A stretch of 64,000 nucleotides of DNA from Halomicrobium zhouii (GTDB lineage: Archaea; Halobacteriota; Halobacteria; Halobacteriales; Haloarculaceae): contig NZ_FOZK01000002.1 in NCBI RefSeq assembly GCF_900114435.1, forward strand, positions 434,001 to 498,000. The letters are read 5' to 3'. The position numbers and the translations under genes are program-made. The notes under the pieces are model-generated. The model did not search any database and was not told the origin of the DNA. It saw only the letters and a list, made by a program, of their open reading frames with translations. Positions within the stretch are counted from its first letter, which is position 1. Every line of letters starts with the position of its first letter. Shown piece by piece: positions 36,851 to 49,300 of this stretch.

Positions 36851-37380
36851 GCGTCACCACCCGCCGTGAGCGGCTCGACGACACACAGGTCCTTGCTGGC
36901 CGCGATGTCCCGGATGGCAGCCAGCGTATCCTCGGCAGCGTCTGCCTCGGTGGCCAGGCGCAGGCGCGCGCTGGAGACGTCGTCGGTCCCCTCGGGCGCG
37001 GACAGCGAGAGGTCCGTGACCGTGGCGTTGCCGGACTGGTGGATCTGGGACAGCGTGTCCGACAGGTCCGTCTCGACCAGGTGGCCAGACAGCACGACCG
37101 TCAGTGCCTCGCCGTAGCGGTCCGCGCCGGCCTGGATGATGGTGAACTCCTCGGCCTTCAGCGCCTCGACGATGGTCTCGAAGCGCTCGGGCGTCGCCTC
37201 CAGGTCCACCTCCACGGGGATGTGCCCGCGCGGGGTGAGGTTGCCGCGCTCGTGGAAGATAGAGAGGAGGTTGCCCCCGTTGTCCGCGATGGGGTGGAGC
37301 GCCCGCAACAGCTCGCCCGGCTCGTCGACCAGTTCGAGCCGTATCGTGTACGCGTTCACCTCGTCGGACGAGTCGCTCAT
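36847..37380 (-). CDS. ACT-domain regulatory protein, probable partner of homoserine dehydrogenase
   Basis: 177 residues from ATG 37380 (MSDSSDEVNAYTIRLELVDE); the sixteen residues upstream of it are not conserved-looking. Residues 10-80 are an ACT domain (LVDEPGELLRALHPIADNGG ... GHIPVEVDLEATPE) that binds an amino acid. A second ACT-like half follows. Its stop overlaps the hom start by 4 nt, so it is likely the detached regulatory subunit giving feedback control by threonine; this is inferred from the pairing. Confidence 0.88.
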   Translation of the reverse strand: MSDSSDEVNAYTIRLELVDEPGELLRALHPIADNGGNLLSIFHERGNLTPRGHIPVEVDLEATPERFETIVEALKAEEFTIIQAGADRYGEALTVVLSGHLVETDLSDTLSQIHQSGNATVTDLSLSAPEGTDDVSSARLRLATEADAAEDTLAAIRDIAASKDLCVVEPLTAGGDA

Positions 37381-37598
37381 CGACCGCTCACCTCCCGCCG
37401 CGTGCGTTCGCTCATTGTGGCGAACCACTGGTTCGGACTATAAGAATCCTCCACTTCCGCTGCAGGCCCCAGGCGTCCGCAGTCGGCCGGAACCGTCCGC
37501 CGTCCGGCCTCGAGCGGCGCGACAGTGCTCGTCGGAATCGAACACCAGCGGTGGCCCGAGCCACAACCGTGAAGTCCCGCCGCCCAAATCGTTTCCCG

Positions 37599-39701
37599 AT
37601 GACCTGCGGACCCACTCGCCCGGTCGCCGCCGTCCTCCTCGTTCTCCTCGTCGCGGGGTCGGCCGCCGGAGCGACCGTGACGGGCCCACTCCCCGACGAA
37701 TCGGGCCCGGGCCCCGCGACTGGCGTCCACTTCGACGCGGCGGCGGCCGGCCACGGCCCCGTGCGTGGCGACGCCGCGGCGGCGACCGACGGGAGCACCA
37801 TCCACCTGGACCAGACGCTCCACCGCCTCCCGGACCGCCCCGGCGAGTACGAGGCCGACAACCGGTATCGGCTCCCCGACCACGCCGTGAAGCTCGAAGT
37901 GACGGTTCCGGAGAGGGCGACCGGGTTCCGGACTGATGGGTTCACTGCCGAGGGGGACAACACCTACGCCTGGGACGGCGAGACCGAGGACCCCCGGCTC
38001 CGCTTCCGGATGCCGGCCAACAGGACCGTGGACCGGGACGACCCCCTCTCGGGTCCGGGCAGCTACCTCTTCGTGGACACGGGCGAGTGGGGCATCGTCC
38101 AGCGACCGCCGCTGGGTCACTCGTGGGGCTGGCGCGGCTCGCCGTCGGTCACGTTCGACCGCTCACTTTCGGCGAGCCCCGGCGCCGCCGGCTCCGACGT
38201 CGCCTACCTGGGTGAGTACGAGGAATACGAGCACGCGGCCCACGGCCAGCGATTCAGGCTCGTCGTCCCGGCCGAGGCCGACCTGGCCGAGAACCGCTCG
38301 GCCGTCTTCGGGACGCTCGCGAACGCCTCCGACGGGATCCGCGTCGGCGACCGCGACGACGAGGTGTTCCTGATCGCCGCGCCGACGACCGACGTCCGGT
38401 GGGGCGCTCGCGGGGTCCAGACCGGTGACGCCGACGCGTGGGTCCGCGATCTCGAACGGGTCGACGACGTCGAGAACGTCTGGGTCCACGAGTACGTCCA
38501 CACGCGCCAGGCCTACGAGACGACCGAGGGCGTCCGCTGGTTCACCGAGGCGTCGGCGAGCTACTACGCAGCGCTGCACGCGTTCGAACAGGAGCGGGTC
38601 GGCTTCCGGACCTTCCAGAGTCGACTCGAACGGGGAACGGACCCTCGCCACGAGTCCGCCGTCCTCACAGACCGGAGCACCTGGCAGTACAACCCCGACT
38701 ACTACGTCGGCCCGCTCGTCCTCGGCGACCTCGACCGGCGGACGCGCGCGGCCAGCGACAGCGAGCGCGCGCTCCACACCGTCTTCGCCCGGCTGAACGA
38801 CGCCGACGGGACCGTGGACGCCGGGCAGTTCTACGAGTACGTGGCCGACGCGGGCGGCACGGACGACGCCGACCTCACGCGGCGCTACGCGGAGACGACC
38901 GAACGACCGACGGTCTGGAACGTCTCCACCCACCAGGCGGTCTTCGGTCCCGTCCCGGCCCAGATCGAGTACGAGATCGCCACGACCGACGACGGGGAGG
39001 ACGCCGTCCGCGCGAGGGGTCCCTACCGGAACCGAACCCTCCGGACGCCCTACGTCCTCGTCCCCGGCGAGCAGCTATCGGTCGACGTGAACGTCGCGAA
39101 CAGCGGCGGCACGGCCGGCGACTACGACGTTCGCCTCCGTGACGGCGAGACGACGCTGGACCGGAAAACCGGTCGGATCGCGGCCGGCAACGCGACCACC
39201 GTCACCGTCAACAACACCTTCGACGCGCCCGGGAACTACGAACTCCGGGTCGGCGGCGAGCGGCTCTCGGTGAACGTCTGGGAGCCCGCTGCGGCCGAGG
39301 TGACCGGCCTCCGAACCGACAGCGGCGAGGGCGTCCGGCCCGGCGAGTCGGTCACCGTGGCGGTGACGGTGCGCAACGACGCCGGCTGGCCGGGCGAGCG
39401 CGACGTCCGCGTGACGGCCGCGGACACTACCACTGGCGGCCGGACCGGTGACGACTGGACCGTGGCCGAGCAGACAGTCAGGCTCGACGCCGAGAGCGAA
39501 CGGACCGTGACTGCCACTGTCACCTTCGACGAGCCCGGAACCTACCGGCTGGGGGTCGCCGACAGCAACGTCACGTCACAGACCGTGAGTGTCGCCGCAG
39601 ACCGCGGACCGGATCCAGATACAGGCCCGCTACCCGCCACCCTCGTCGTCGTGGCCGTCCTGGTCGCGGTGTTCGTCGCGGCGCTGCTAGCGAGGCGGTG
39701 A
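37599..39701 (+). CDS. Exported, membrane-anchored gluzincin-type metalloprotease
   Basis: 700 residues from ATG 37599 (MTCGPTRPVAAVLLVLLVAG), a Sec signal peptide. The catalytic zinc site is WVHEYVHTRQ: His297, Glu298 and His301, with Glu317 (WFTEASASYY) as the likely third ligand. The domain resembles M61/M1 glycyl-aminopeptidase-like proteins. Residues about 470-660 hold two CARDB/Ig-like beta domains. The C-terminus has a single TM helix (PATLVVVAVLVAVFVAALLA) and ends with Arg-Arg, so the enzyme faces outside. A paralogue with the same layout is at 61414-63555. Confidence 0.83.
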   Translation: MTCGPTRPVAAVLLVLLVAGSAAGATVTGPLPDESGPGPATGVHFDAAAAGHGPVRGDAAAATDGSTIHLDQTLHRLPDRPGEYEADNRYRLPDHAVKLEVTVPERATGFRTDGFTAEGDNTYAWDGETEDPRLRFRMPANRTVDRDDPLSGPGSYLFVDTGEWGIVQRPPLGHSWGWRGSPSVTFDRSLSASPGAAGSDVAYLGEYEEYEHAAHGQRFRLVVPAEADLAENRSAVFGTLANASDGIRVGDRDDEVFLIAAPTTDVRWGARGVQTGDADAWVRDLERVDDVENVWVHEYVHTRQAYETTEGVRWFTEASASYYAALHAFEQERVGFRTFQSRLERGTDPRHESAVLTDRSTWQYNPDYYVGPLVLGDLDRRTRAASDSERALHTVFARLNDADGTVDAGQFYEYVADAGGTDDADLTRRYAETTERPTVWNVSTHQAVFGPVPAQIEYEIATTDDGEDAVRARGPYRNRTLRTPYVLVPGEQLSVDVNVANSGGTAGDYDVRLRDGETTLDRKTGRIAAGNATTVTVNNTFDAPGNYELRVGGERLSVNVWEPAAAEVTGLRTDSGEGVRPGESVTVAVTVRNDAGWPGERDVRVTAADTTTGGRTGDDWTVAEQTVRLDAESERTVTATVTFDEPGTYRLGVADSNVTSQTVSVAADRGPDPDTGPLPATLVVVAVLVAVFVAALLARR

Positions 39702-39752
39702 AAGCGCCGAAAGAGAGAAATCGAAAAGAGCGTTCAGGCGCCGACGTCCGCG

Positions 39753-42083
<2,331 letters not shown>

Positions 42084-42164
42084 TTATTTTCCCACGTCGG
42101 TGTGCATTTATGGGGCAGATGGGCTGGGGAGTCGAACCGATTCGAGGACGGACAGGTGAGAGAG

Positions 42165-43943
42165 ATGGCGCGTGAAGGCCGGGAACGGGACGGACGTCGC
42201 AGGGAGCTGGGCCGGCGGTCGTTTCTCAACCACGTCGGTGTCGGTGCCCTGGGGGTCGGTGTCGGCGTCGGTATCGACGGCTTCGGTTCCGGACGGGCGA
42301 GGCAGGAGTCGGACCCGCTGCCGTGGACAGCGACGTTCGAACGAGCAGATGGGACCACCGACCACGACGGCGAATCGGCCTGGCACGTCGAATCCGCCGA
42401 CAGCCACCCGTCGTTCGCCGTCCGGTCGGGAGCGCTGACCGCGACGGAGACGGCGGGCGACGCGCGGTGGCTGTCCGAACCAATCGACGTCTCGGGCGCC
42501 GACGCGGTGGACGTGGCGGTTGAACTACGCGGGAGCGGTCCGCTCTGGGGCGGCCCAGCACCGGTCGTCGGCACCGACCCACCGACGGATCCGGACGCCG
42601 ATGGGATATACGAGGACGTCACCGGCGACGGCCGGCTTGACGACGAGGACGTGGGGGCGCTGTTCGAGGCGCTCGACGACGAGAACGTGACCGACGACGC
42701 GGCCGCCTTCGACGGCAACTGTAACGGTCGCGTCGACTACAACGACGTCGTCCGACTGGCGAGGGCCGCGAACGGGACGGCCGACCGTGCCCACCAGGGC
42801 GACTGCGGCCGGCCCGCGGACGAACTGGCGGTCTCCTACGTGCTCGACGGCGTCGAGACGGTCGTCGCGACGTTCTCAGACGACGCCTCGGCCGACGGCG
42901 AGACCGTCTCTGCGACCGGGCTCACCGGCCAGACCCTGCGCGTCGTCGTCACCGCACGCACCACCGACCCGGCGACGGCCTACCACGTCGACGCCGTCGA
43001 GGTGACCGCGACGGGTGACGACGGCGGGCAGGAGGACGGGAGTCAGGACGAAGGCGGCCAGCATGACGGGGACGAGGGAACCGATGGAGCGGCCGACCCG
43101 ACGCTGTTCTACGAGGACTTCGAGAGCGGGTCGATGGCCGACGAGGAGACCCTCGCGCTGGAGTCCAACGAGTCCGGGTTCGTCTGGCATGGCAACAACC
43201 GGACGGCCGTCGTCGAGGACGAGTGGCCCGACGGCGGCCGCGTCGTCTGGCACAACGAGCCCAGAGACGAGTTCGTCGAGGGCGCGGACTACCGGACCCG
43301 CGACGGCAGCAGGTCGCTGCGATTCCGGTATCCACCCGAGGAGAGCTGGGCCGAACAGCGCTTCACGATGAACCGGGAGGGGACGGGCTACGACGAGGTC
43401 TGGATCGGCTACTGGATCCGCGTCCCGCACAACTTCTCGCACGCCAGCGGCAGCGGCAGCCCTTCCAACAACAAGTGGCTCGCCGTCTGGATGGACGGGT
43501 ACTCCCAGAAGGGCACCGGGGCGACGGCCGTGTTCAACACCTGGTCGTCGTTCGACCACGAGGAGGGCGCGGCGCGGGCGACGATATCGGCCTCAAACGC
43601 CGGCGGTGCCGGCCACCACCGCGGCATCGACGACTTCATCCTCCCATCCCGGGATCGGGGCCGGTGGATGTACACCGTCCACCGGCTGGTGACGAGTTCG
43701 GAACGTGGTGCCGCCGACGGGACCGCCCACTGGTGGCGCCGGTGGGAGGACGCCGAGGAGTTCGAACTCGTCAAGGAGGTGACCGACTACGTCTTCGACC
43801 CGCCGTCCGACCCCGAGAAGCCGCAGGGGTGGAACAAGGGGTACCTCATGGGGTGGACGAACCCGAACTACGCCGAGGAGACGGAGTTCCTGATAGACCA
43901 GTTCGCCCTCTCGACGGAGCCGCTGGTCGACGACCTCCCCTGA
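42165..43943 (+). CDS. Tat-exported dockerin-bearing protein with a polysaccharide-lyase-like domain
   Basis: 592 residues from ATG 42165, giving a Tat signal (RRELGRRSFLNHVGVGALGV); the upstream in-frame GTG at 41988 would bury it. A beta-sandwich region lies at about 50-135. A dockerin-type pair follows (DVTGDGRLDDEDVGALFEAL and NCNGRVDYNDVVRLARA). Next come a second beta domain, an Asp/Gly/Gln linker, and a 270-residue C-terminal domain (LFYEDFESGSMADEETLALE ... NNKWLAVWMDGYSQKGTGAT ... KGYLMGWTNPNYAEETEFLI). That last domain resembles concanavalin-A-like polysaccharide lyases; the exact family is not settled. It probably acts on extracellular polysaccharide. Confidence 0.68.
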   Translation: MAREGRERDGRRRELGRRSFLNHVGVGALGVGVGVGIDGFGSGRARQESDPLPWTATFERADGTTDHDGESAWHVESADSHPSFAVRSGALTATETAGDARWLSEPIDVSGADAVDVAVELRGSGPLWGGPAPVVGTDPPTDPDADGIYEDVTGDGRLDDEDVGALFEALDDENVTDDAAAFDGNCNGRVDYNDVVRLARAANGTADRAHQGDCGRPADELAVSYVLDGVETVVATFSDDASADGETVSATGLTGQTLRVVVTARTTDPATAYHVDAVEVTATGDDGGQEDGSQDEGGQHDGDEGTDGAADPTLFYEDFESGSMADEETLALESNESGFVWHGNNRTAVVEDEWPDGGRVVWHNEPRDEFVEGADYRTRDGSRSLRFRYPPEESWAEQRFTMNREGTGYDEVWIGYWIRVPHNFSHASGSGSPSNNKWLAVWMDGYSQKGTGATAVFNTWSSFDHEEGAARATISASNAGGAGHHRGIDDFILPSRDRGRWMYTVHRLVTSSERGAADGTAHWWRRWEDAEEFELVKEVTDYVFDPPSDPEKPQGWNKGYLMGWTNPNYAEETEFLIDQFALSTEPLVDDLP

Positions 43944-44088
43944 GTTTGGGGTTTGTTTACAGGTGTTCGGGGCGTACTATGACGCTCACCATGCGTGTCG
44001 ATTGTAGGAAAGACGGTAATACGGCAAAACCAGAGACGATAGTCGAACTTAGATATAGATTGAGTCAAATAGTTTTCTGAGCGATTTT

Positions 44089-46620
44089 TCAAACTGGCAA
44101 AATATCCTCCTCTAAAAATGAACGTAGGTCTGGGATATTAATGCCACTGTCAACTATTTTCTCATTTAGCCGTTCAAACAACTCTTCAGCCTCATCCTCA
44201 TTTAGATGAACGTAAAAATCCCGGTCGACGTTCTGATGGTACATCTTCCCACCATTCAGTGTTAGGTAAAGCTCCTCGTGGAAAATGTGGAGGTTATTCT
44301 TTAATGCTTCTATATTCTCATTGTATGCTTTATGCAGATATAGCAAGAAGTTAGAATGCATAAGTACAGGCACACCATCCCAGCTTCGCATTCGATTTAA
44401 CTTATTTGCACCCACCGCTCCGAAATTTCCCGGTGCAGCATTTGTTATGACGATAAAATTCTGAAATACTGTATCTGATCTCTTTACTTCATCACTTTTG
44501 TATATGCGAAGGGCGTAATCACTAAGTGTTCCAGCTTCTTTTGAATCCATGGCAATATCTGTCTTTGATGTGAATTTAGCATCGAAGGCAAATGAGCGGA
44601 AATACGTTTTGTCCCCTTTGAAAAATGTCAGTTCTCCAAACCCATCAGGTTGATTTCCACGCCGTTTAGACCCCCATTGCTGAAGAGTTGGAATGATCTG
44701 GTTCAGGATGTGGAATGCATCTTGTTCAAATTCCTCACCCCGATGGTCATCAGGATTTTCTATAACATTCTTTATGTTATTAAATGAATCGAGAGCATTG
44801 TCAGAAGCTTGTTTCTCTGCATTTCGAACGACCTCTTCAAACCTAGCTGATATATAATCGTCTGGGAGAGAACCGTACAAGTCCTGGTTTATTAACTCAC
44901 TTAAATCAACGATATTGGCCGTTGTTTCTTTGATAAGGGTTTCATCAATGGTTTTTCCTGGATTTACTACCAAAATTGGGTGGATACTCTTCCTTAGATA
45001 TTTTATAGTGCCTGCAGTGAGATTCGTTTCTTGATTATTTATTAAGACCCGAACGAGACTTTTTCCATTACCGATCTGGATCAATTTGAATTCATTTCCA
45101 TATATTTTCTCTCTCTTGACACCATGATACGAAAGGCCCTCATTTTCAAGCTTATCCTTTAAATACTTACGGACGCCAGAGGTAGACAAACCCAATTCAA
45201 ATGATGTGTCAAATACTTTTAACTCATTTCCACAATTGGGACAACCGTCATTATATTTTCGCTTATAGAAGTTCTCGCACCCGATACACTGTCTTCGCTC
45301 TAATTCCGACTTGTTTAATACCTTAATCTCCCCAACCAAAGAGGTTAGCAAATCGTCATCTTTGACATATTTTGTTTGCCAATATCCCATCCCCTTTAAC
45401 ATTTGAGAGATCAAATCGGTTCGATCGCGAGTGATCCAATAAAGAGGAATTTTTTGATTTAGTGGTAGTCCAAACTGTTCTTTGAAGGCCGTTTTCACTT
45501 CATCCGATTTCAATTCTGATCTGGTTTTTATATTAGCATTTAACCGGACAAATGACTGATCAAGATTTCTCTCAATCCTCACACTCACATCTACTCCTTC
45601 ATGGCTAAACCATAGTTTTTTGATGTTAGCAATATTGACGTTAACGATCTCTTGGCCAAGACGGTTAACCACAGGTCGAACTTCTTTTCTGGCAGACTTG
45701 TTGGAAAGTGATAACGGTACTGAAGGTTGAGTGTTCGTATCACGGAAATCAATTGACAAAATTTTGATTTTATCTGGCTCGTTATTTTCAGGTTTTTCTA
45801 GTTCTTCCTCGAAACGTGTTTTTGACAATTCAGTCTCGTCATCTACGATGTCAGCATCAGTTGTAAGAATTGAGAATATCTCTTCAGCCTTTGTCAACAA
45901 TGTATCTCGGATCCCCTTACTACGGGTACTAATAACCAAGTGGGCAGCATCTTCTTTGACTTCTAAAAATACATAACGAAGATCTCGCCTACGTTGCGGG
46001 CCAGTGACATCTGGTTTTTCGACATCTGAAGCCTGTCGTGATATTGCAAAAAGGGTTGAATTGTCAAAAGGAAGTTTGTTTTTATCCTGGTATTCAAAAT
46101 TTTCCGCTCTTGTATTTCTGGCCAAGGTCATTCGGAGACCTCTTACATTGTCCTCAAACCGGGACACGTAGTCGTCTGGTAGTGAATTCTTGATCTTATA
46201 CCTTGATTTGTGTTTTGAATCCAGCCACTCACTATAAAGATGGACATGATAGAGATAATCGTCTTCGCCATCCAGTATGGTAGATAGAACATGATGATAT
46301 CCCCGTTCACTGGCGATGACATCTCCAGACTTTTCAGCCATCTCTTCAACAGCCAATAGCTTGTCATTTAAGAAACGGTGGAGTGTGAAGAGAAATATAG
46401 ATTTGTCACCACTATCGAGTGTCTCAGAAATGAATCCTCCTTCAGACATATCAACATCGCAGAATTTACACATCAATTCTAAAGTATCGGCATCAGTATC
46501 ATCCAATTGGGCCTGGAATTTACTACGATAAGTCTCCGCCCATTTACCTTTGAACTTTCTAAAATCGCTGGGAACGCGTTCTAGTAAGGATTTAACAGAG
46601 GAGTCTTCGATTTGTGTCAC
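44089..46620 (-). CDS. AT-rich 843-residue zinc-ribbon/PD-(D/E)XK-like protein, candidate defence nuclease
   Basis: 843 residues from GTG 46620, with a TATA box about 26 nt upstream predicting a leaderless mRNA. The gene is far lower in GC than its neighbours, and Lys/Asn/Ile replace Arg/Asp/Val. The first 430 residues are not recognised. Cys445-x2-Cys448 and Cys460-x2-Cys463 form a zinc ribbon. A helical part follows, then a nuclease-like core: a Glu-rich helix (GEEFEQDAFHILNQ), QPDGFGE (Asp659) and FAFDAKF (Asp680-Ala-Lys682), the PD-x(n)-DxK pattern. It is likely a stand-alone restriction or anti-phage protein gained by transfer. No matching family was recalled. Confidence 0.65.
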   Translation of the reverse strand: MTQIEDSSVKSLLERVPSDFRKFKGKWAETYRSKFQAQLDDTDADTLELMCKFCDVDMSEGGFISETLDSGDKSIFLFTLHRFLNDKLLAVEEMAEKSGDVIASERGYHHVLSTILDGEDDYLYHVHLYSEWLDSKHKSRYKIKNSLPDDYVSRFEDNVRGLRMTLARNTRAENFEYQDKNKLPFDNSTLFAISRQASDVEKPDVTGPQRRRDLRYVFLEVKEDAAHLVISTRSKGIRDTLLTKAEEIFSILTTDADIVDDETELSKTRFEEELEKPENNEPDKIKILSIDFRDTNTQPSVPLSLSNKSARKEVRPVVNRLGQEIVNVNIANIKKLWFSHEGVDVSVRIERNLDQSFVRLNANIKTRSELKSDEVKTAFKEQFGLPLNQKIPLYWITRDRTDLISQMLKGMGYWQTKYVKDDDLLTSLVGEIKVLNKSELERRQCIGCENFYKRKYNDGCPNCGNELKVFDTSFELGLSTSGVRKYLKDKLENEGLSYHGVKREKIYGNEFKLIQIGNGKSLVRVLINNQETNLTAGTIKYLRKSIHPILVVNPGKTIDETLIKETTANIVDLSELINQDLYGSLPDDYISARFEEVVRNAEKQASDNALDSFNNIKNVIENPDDHRGEEFEQDAFHILNQIIPTLQQWGSKRRGNQPDGFGELTFFKGDKTYFRSFAFDAKFTSKTDIAMDSKEAGTLSDYALRIYKSDEVKRSDTVFQNFIVITNAAPGNFGAVGANKLNRMRSWDGVPVLMHSNFLLYLHKAYNENIEALKNNLHIFHEELYLTLNGGKMYHQNVDRDFYVHLNEDEAEELFERLNEKIVDSGINIPDLRSFLEEDILPV

Positions 46621-46640
46621 TATGGCTGTGATATGTCCGC

Positions 46641-46649
46641 ATATTAATT
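46641..46649 (-). promoter_or_regulatory. TATA box of the 843-residue gene
   Basis: AATTAATAT on the minus strand, centred about 25 nt before the GTG start at 46620. Confidence 0.5.
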
Positions 46650-46782
46650 ACATTAACGGCGATTTCAGCTAATGGGGTTAGTTGAGAGGATCTGAAATAT
46701 TCAAAGCTCTAACTTTACATCATCAAATTGGTAGAGCTTCTTCGAAACGGTCCTTATTCTACGAAACTGAAAAGGGATCGAC

Positions 46783-48969
46783 TTAGAAGTAGTCGATGGC
46801 GGGGTGAAGCTCCTGCTTCATCCCCTTGCGCTCGCGGATCTCGGAGATCTTGTCGGGCTGGAGGTTGTCGGCCATGACCTGGAAGCCGGCGTTCTCGGTG
46901 TTCCAGGAGGCACGACCCTCGGTCGCAGAGCGGATGTCGCTGGAGAAGCCGATCATCTCGTCGACAGGCGCGATGCCCTCGACGACCATCAGGTCGCCTT
47001 CCTGGTACATGTCGTCGACGCGGCCACGGCGACCCTGGATCTCGCCGCTGGCGGCGCCCATGTGGTCGTTGGGGACGTCGATACGGACGTCCTGGATCGG
47101 TTCGAGGAGTCGGATCTCCGCGTCGATGAGCGCGTTGTGGACGGCCTCGCGCATCGCGGGGATGACCTGTGCCGGGCCGCGGTGGATGGCGTCCTCGTGG
47201 AGGCGGGCGTCGTGGAGACGGAGGAGCGCGCCCTGGACGGGCTCGGCGGCGAGCGGGCCGTCGTCGAGTGCGTCCTCGAGGCCCTCGATGAGGAGCTCCA
47301 TCGTCTCGTTGAGGTGCTGGATACCCTTCGTCTGGTCGACGAGGACGTTGGTCCCGTGGATGTGCTCGATGTCCTGGGAGGTCTCCTTGTCCATGCCGGC
47401 CTCCTGGAGCGCTTCACGGCGCTCGAGTTCGGGCATGTCCATGGAGGCCTCGCCCTTCTTGATCGTCTCGACGATCTCGTCGTCCATCGGCTCGATGCTG
47501 ATGTAGAACCGGTTGTGGCGGTTCGGCGAGATGCCCTCGACTTCGCGGGAGGGCTGCTGTGGCGCCTCGCGGTAGACGACGATGGGCTCACCGGTGTTGA
47601 TCGGGATGCCCTGGTTGCGCTCGATGCGCTGGCCGATGACTTCGAGGTGGAGTTCACCCTGGCCGGAGATGAGGTGCTCGCCGGTGTCCTCGTTGATCTC
47701 GATCTGGATGGTGGGGTCCTCCTTGGCGACTTGCTGGAGCGTCTCGATGAGCTTCGGCAGGTCGTCCATGTTCTGTGCCTCGACGGACTTCGTGATGACG
47801 GGCTCCGAGATGTGCTCGATGGACTCGAAGGGGGTCATCTCGACGGAGGAGACCGTGGAGCCGGCGATGGCGTCCTTGAGGCCGGTGACGGCGGCGATGT
47901 TGCCGGCGGGAACGCGGTCCACTTCCTCGCGCTCGCCACCCATGTAGATGCCGACGCTCTGGACGCGGTTGGTCCCGACGGTCCCGGAGACGTAGAGGTC
48001 CTGGCCCTTCTCCAGCGTGCCGGAGAAGACGCGGCCCGCGGCGATCTCGCCCGCGTGGGGGTCGACGCCGATGTCGGTGACCATCAGAACGACCTCGCCG
48101 TCCTCGTCGACGAGACGCATCGTGTCGGCGAGTTCGGAGTCGGCGTCGCCACGCCAGATGCGCGGGATACGCATGGGCTGGGCGTCGATGGGGTTCGGGA
48201 AGTGCTCACAGACCATGTCGAGCACGACGTCCGAGAGCGGCGTCTTCTCGTGGAGCTTCTGGCGCTCGTCGGCGCGTTCGAGCTCCATGATCTCGGCGAA
48301 GTCCATCCCGGTGCGCTGCATCGAGGGCATCGAGACGCCCCACTTGTAGAGGGCGGACCCGAAGCCGACGGTGCCCTCCTCGACGGAGACGGTCCAGTCC
48401 TCGATGTCGTCCATCTCCTCGGTCATGCCGCGGATGAGCTCGTTGACGTCGTCGATGACGTTGAGCAGGCGCCGCTGCATCTCCTCGGGGCCCTCCTGGA
48501 GCTCCGAGATGAGGCGGTCGACCTTGTTGATGAACAGCGTCGGCTTGACGCCCTCGCGGAGCGCCTGTCGCAGGACGGTCTCGGTCTGGGGCATGGCGCC
48601 CTCGACGGCGTCGACGACCACGAGCGCACCGTCGACGGCGCGCATCGCGCGGGTGACGTCGCCACCGAAGTCGACGTGGCCCGGCGTGTCGATGAGGTTG
48701 ATGAGGTGGTTGTCGCCCTCGTACTCGTGGGTCATCGAGACGTTGGCCGCGTCGATGGTGATACCGCGTTCCTGCTCGTCCTCCTCGGTGTCCATCGCGA
48801 GTTGCTCCCCGGCGGTCTCGTCGGAGATCATGCCCGCACCGGCCAGGAGGTTGTCAGTCAGCGTCGTCTTCCCGTGGTCGACGTGAGCGGCGATGGCGAT
48901 GTTCCGGATGTGCTCCGGGTTGTCCATCAGTGTCTCACATTCTTCAACGATCTTTTTTCGTCGGCCCAT
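46783..48969 (-). CDS. fusA: Translation elongation factor EF-2
   Basis: 728 residues from ATG 48969 ([20 protein letters not shown]); the frame is open further upstream only because it crosses the hairpin array. GTPase motifs [23 protein letters not shown] and NKVDRL are complete. The domain IV tip has [13 protein letters not shown], whose His is the diphthamide target in archaeal EF-2. It drives ribosomal translocation. It lies about 12 kb from EF-1alpha and S10 on the same strand, with accessory genes in between. Confidence 0.97.
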   Translation of the reverse strand: MGRRKKIVEECETLMDNPEHIRNIAIAAHVDHGKTTLTDNLLAGAGMISDETAGEQLAMDTEEDEQERGITIDAANVSMTHEYEGDNHLINLIDTPGHVDFGGDVTRAMRAVDGALVVVDAVEGAMPQTETVLRQALREGVKPTLFINKVDRLISELQEGPEEMQRRLLNVIDDVNELIRGMTEEMDDIEDWTVSVEEGTVGFGSALYKWGVSMPSMQRTGMDFAEIMELERADERQKLHEKTPLSDVVLDMVCEHFPNPIDAQPMRIPRIWRGDADSELADTMRLVDEDGEVVLMVTDIGVDPHAGEIAAGRVFSGTLEKGQDLYVSGTVGTNRVQSVGIYMGGEREEVDRVPAGNIAAVTGLKDAIAGSTVSSVEMTPFESIEHISEPVITKSVEAQNMDDLPKLIETLQQVAKEDPTIQIEINEDTGEHLISGQGELHLEVIGQRIERNQGIPINTGEPIVVYREAPQQPSREVEGISPNRHNRFYISIEPMDDEIVETIKKGEASMDMPELERREALQEAGMDKETSQDIEHIHGTNVLVDQTKGIQHLNETMELLIEGLEDALDDGPLAAEPVQGALLRLHDARLHEDAIHRGPAQVIPAMREAVHNALIDAEIRLLEPIQDVRIDVPNDHMGAASGEIQGRRGRVDDMYQEGDLMVVEGIAPVDEMIGFSSDIRSATEGRASWNTENAGFQVMADNLQPDKISEIRERKGMKQELHPAIDYF

Positions 48970-49010
48970 TATACGGCAGGCTATCAGTAGCAGGGGCAAA
49001 AGGGTGCTGT

Positions 49011-49287
49011 TTCGATTTGCGTGCGACAGGGTGGAGCACGCAAATCGAAGCTCGTCAGGGAGCGAACGTCGTGAGCGGACTGACGGTGTTTCCACTTGCG
49101 TGCGACAGGGTGGAGCACGCAAGTGGATGCTCGATAGACGGCGAGCGGTAGCGAGCCGTCTATCGGTGTTTCCACGTGGGCGTGCTACTTGTACGCGCCC
49201 ACGTGGAAGCTCGTTGGAGCCGACCGGTAGGGAAGGCTCCAACGGCGTTTCGACGGGAGTGCGACAGAGTTGAGCAAGAACGTCGAA
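49011..49287. repeat. Periodic array of seven hairpins upstream of EF-2
   Basis: Seven successive inverted repeats: 49011-49049 (14-bp arms), 49053-49085 (6-bp), 49091-49127 (13-bp), 49132-49165 (11-bp), 49170-49208 (13-bp), 49212-49244 (10-bp) and 49249-49287 (7-bp). Spacers alternate between AGCTCG/TGCTCG and GGTGTTT/GCGTTT, so a two-hairpin unit recurs about every 79 bp. Hairpins 1 and 3 share the loop GACAGGGTGGA and differ in their arms by matched changes (CGATTTGCG versus CCACTTGCG with complementary arms). It lies within 42-318 bp upstream of the EF-2 start. Confidence 0.85.
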
Positions 49288-49300
49288 GGGAGAAGCAGCG

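Noticed and set aside
46804-48990. 728-codon plus-strand frame opposite EF-2
   Set aside because: Shadow; EF-2 is certain.
48970-49242. In-frame N-terminal extension of EF-2
   Set aside because: It is only the hairpin array read as protein; EF-2 homologues begin at MGRRKK.
49011-49287. CRISPR array
   Set aside because: The repeats are unequal hairpins without constant repeats or unique spacers of regular length, and no cas genes are near.
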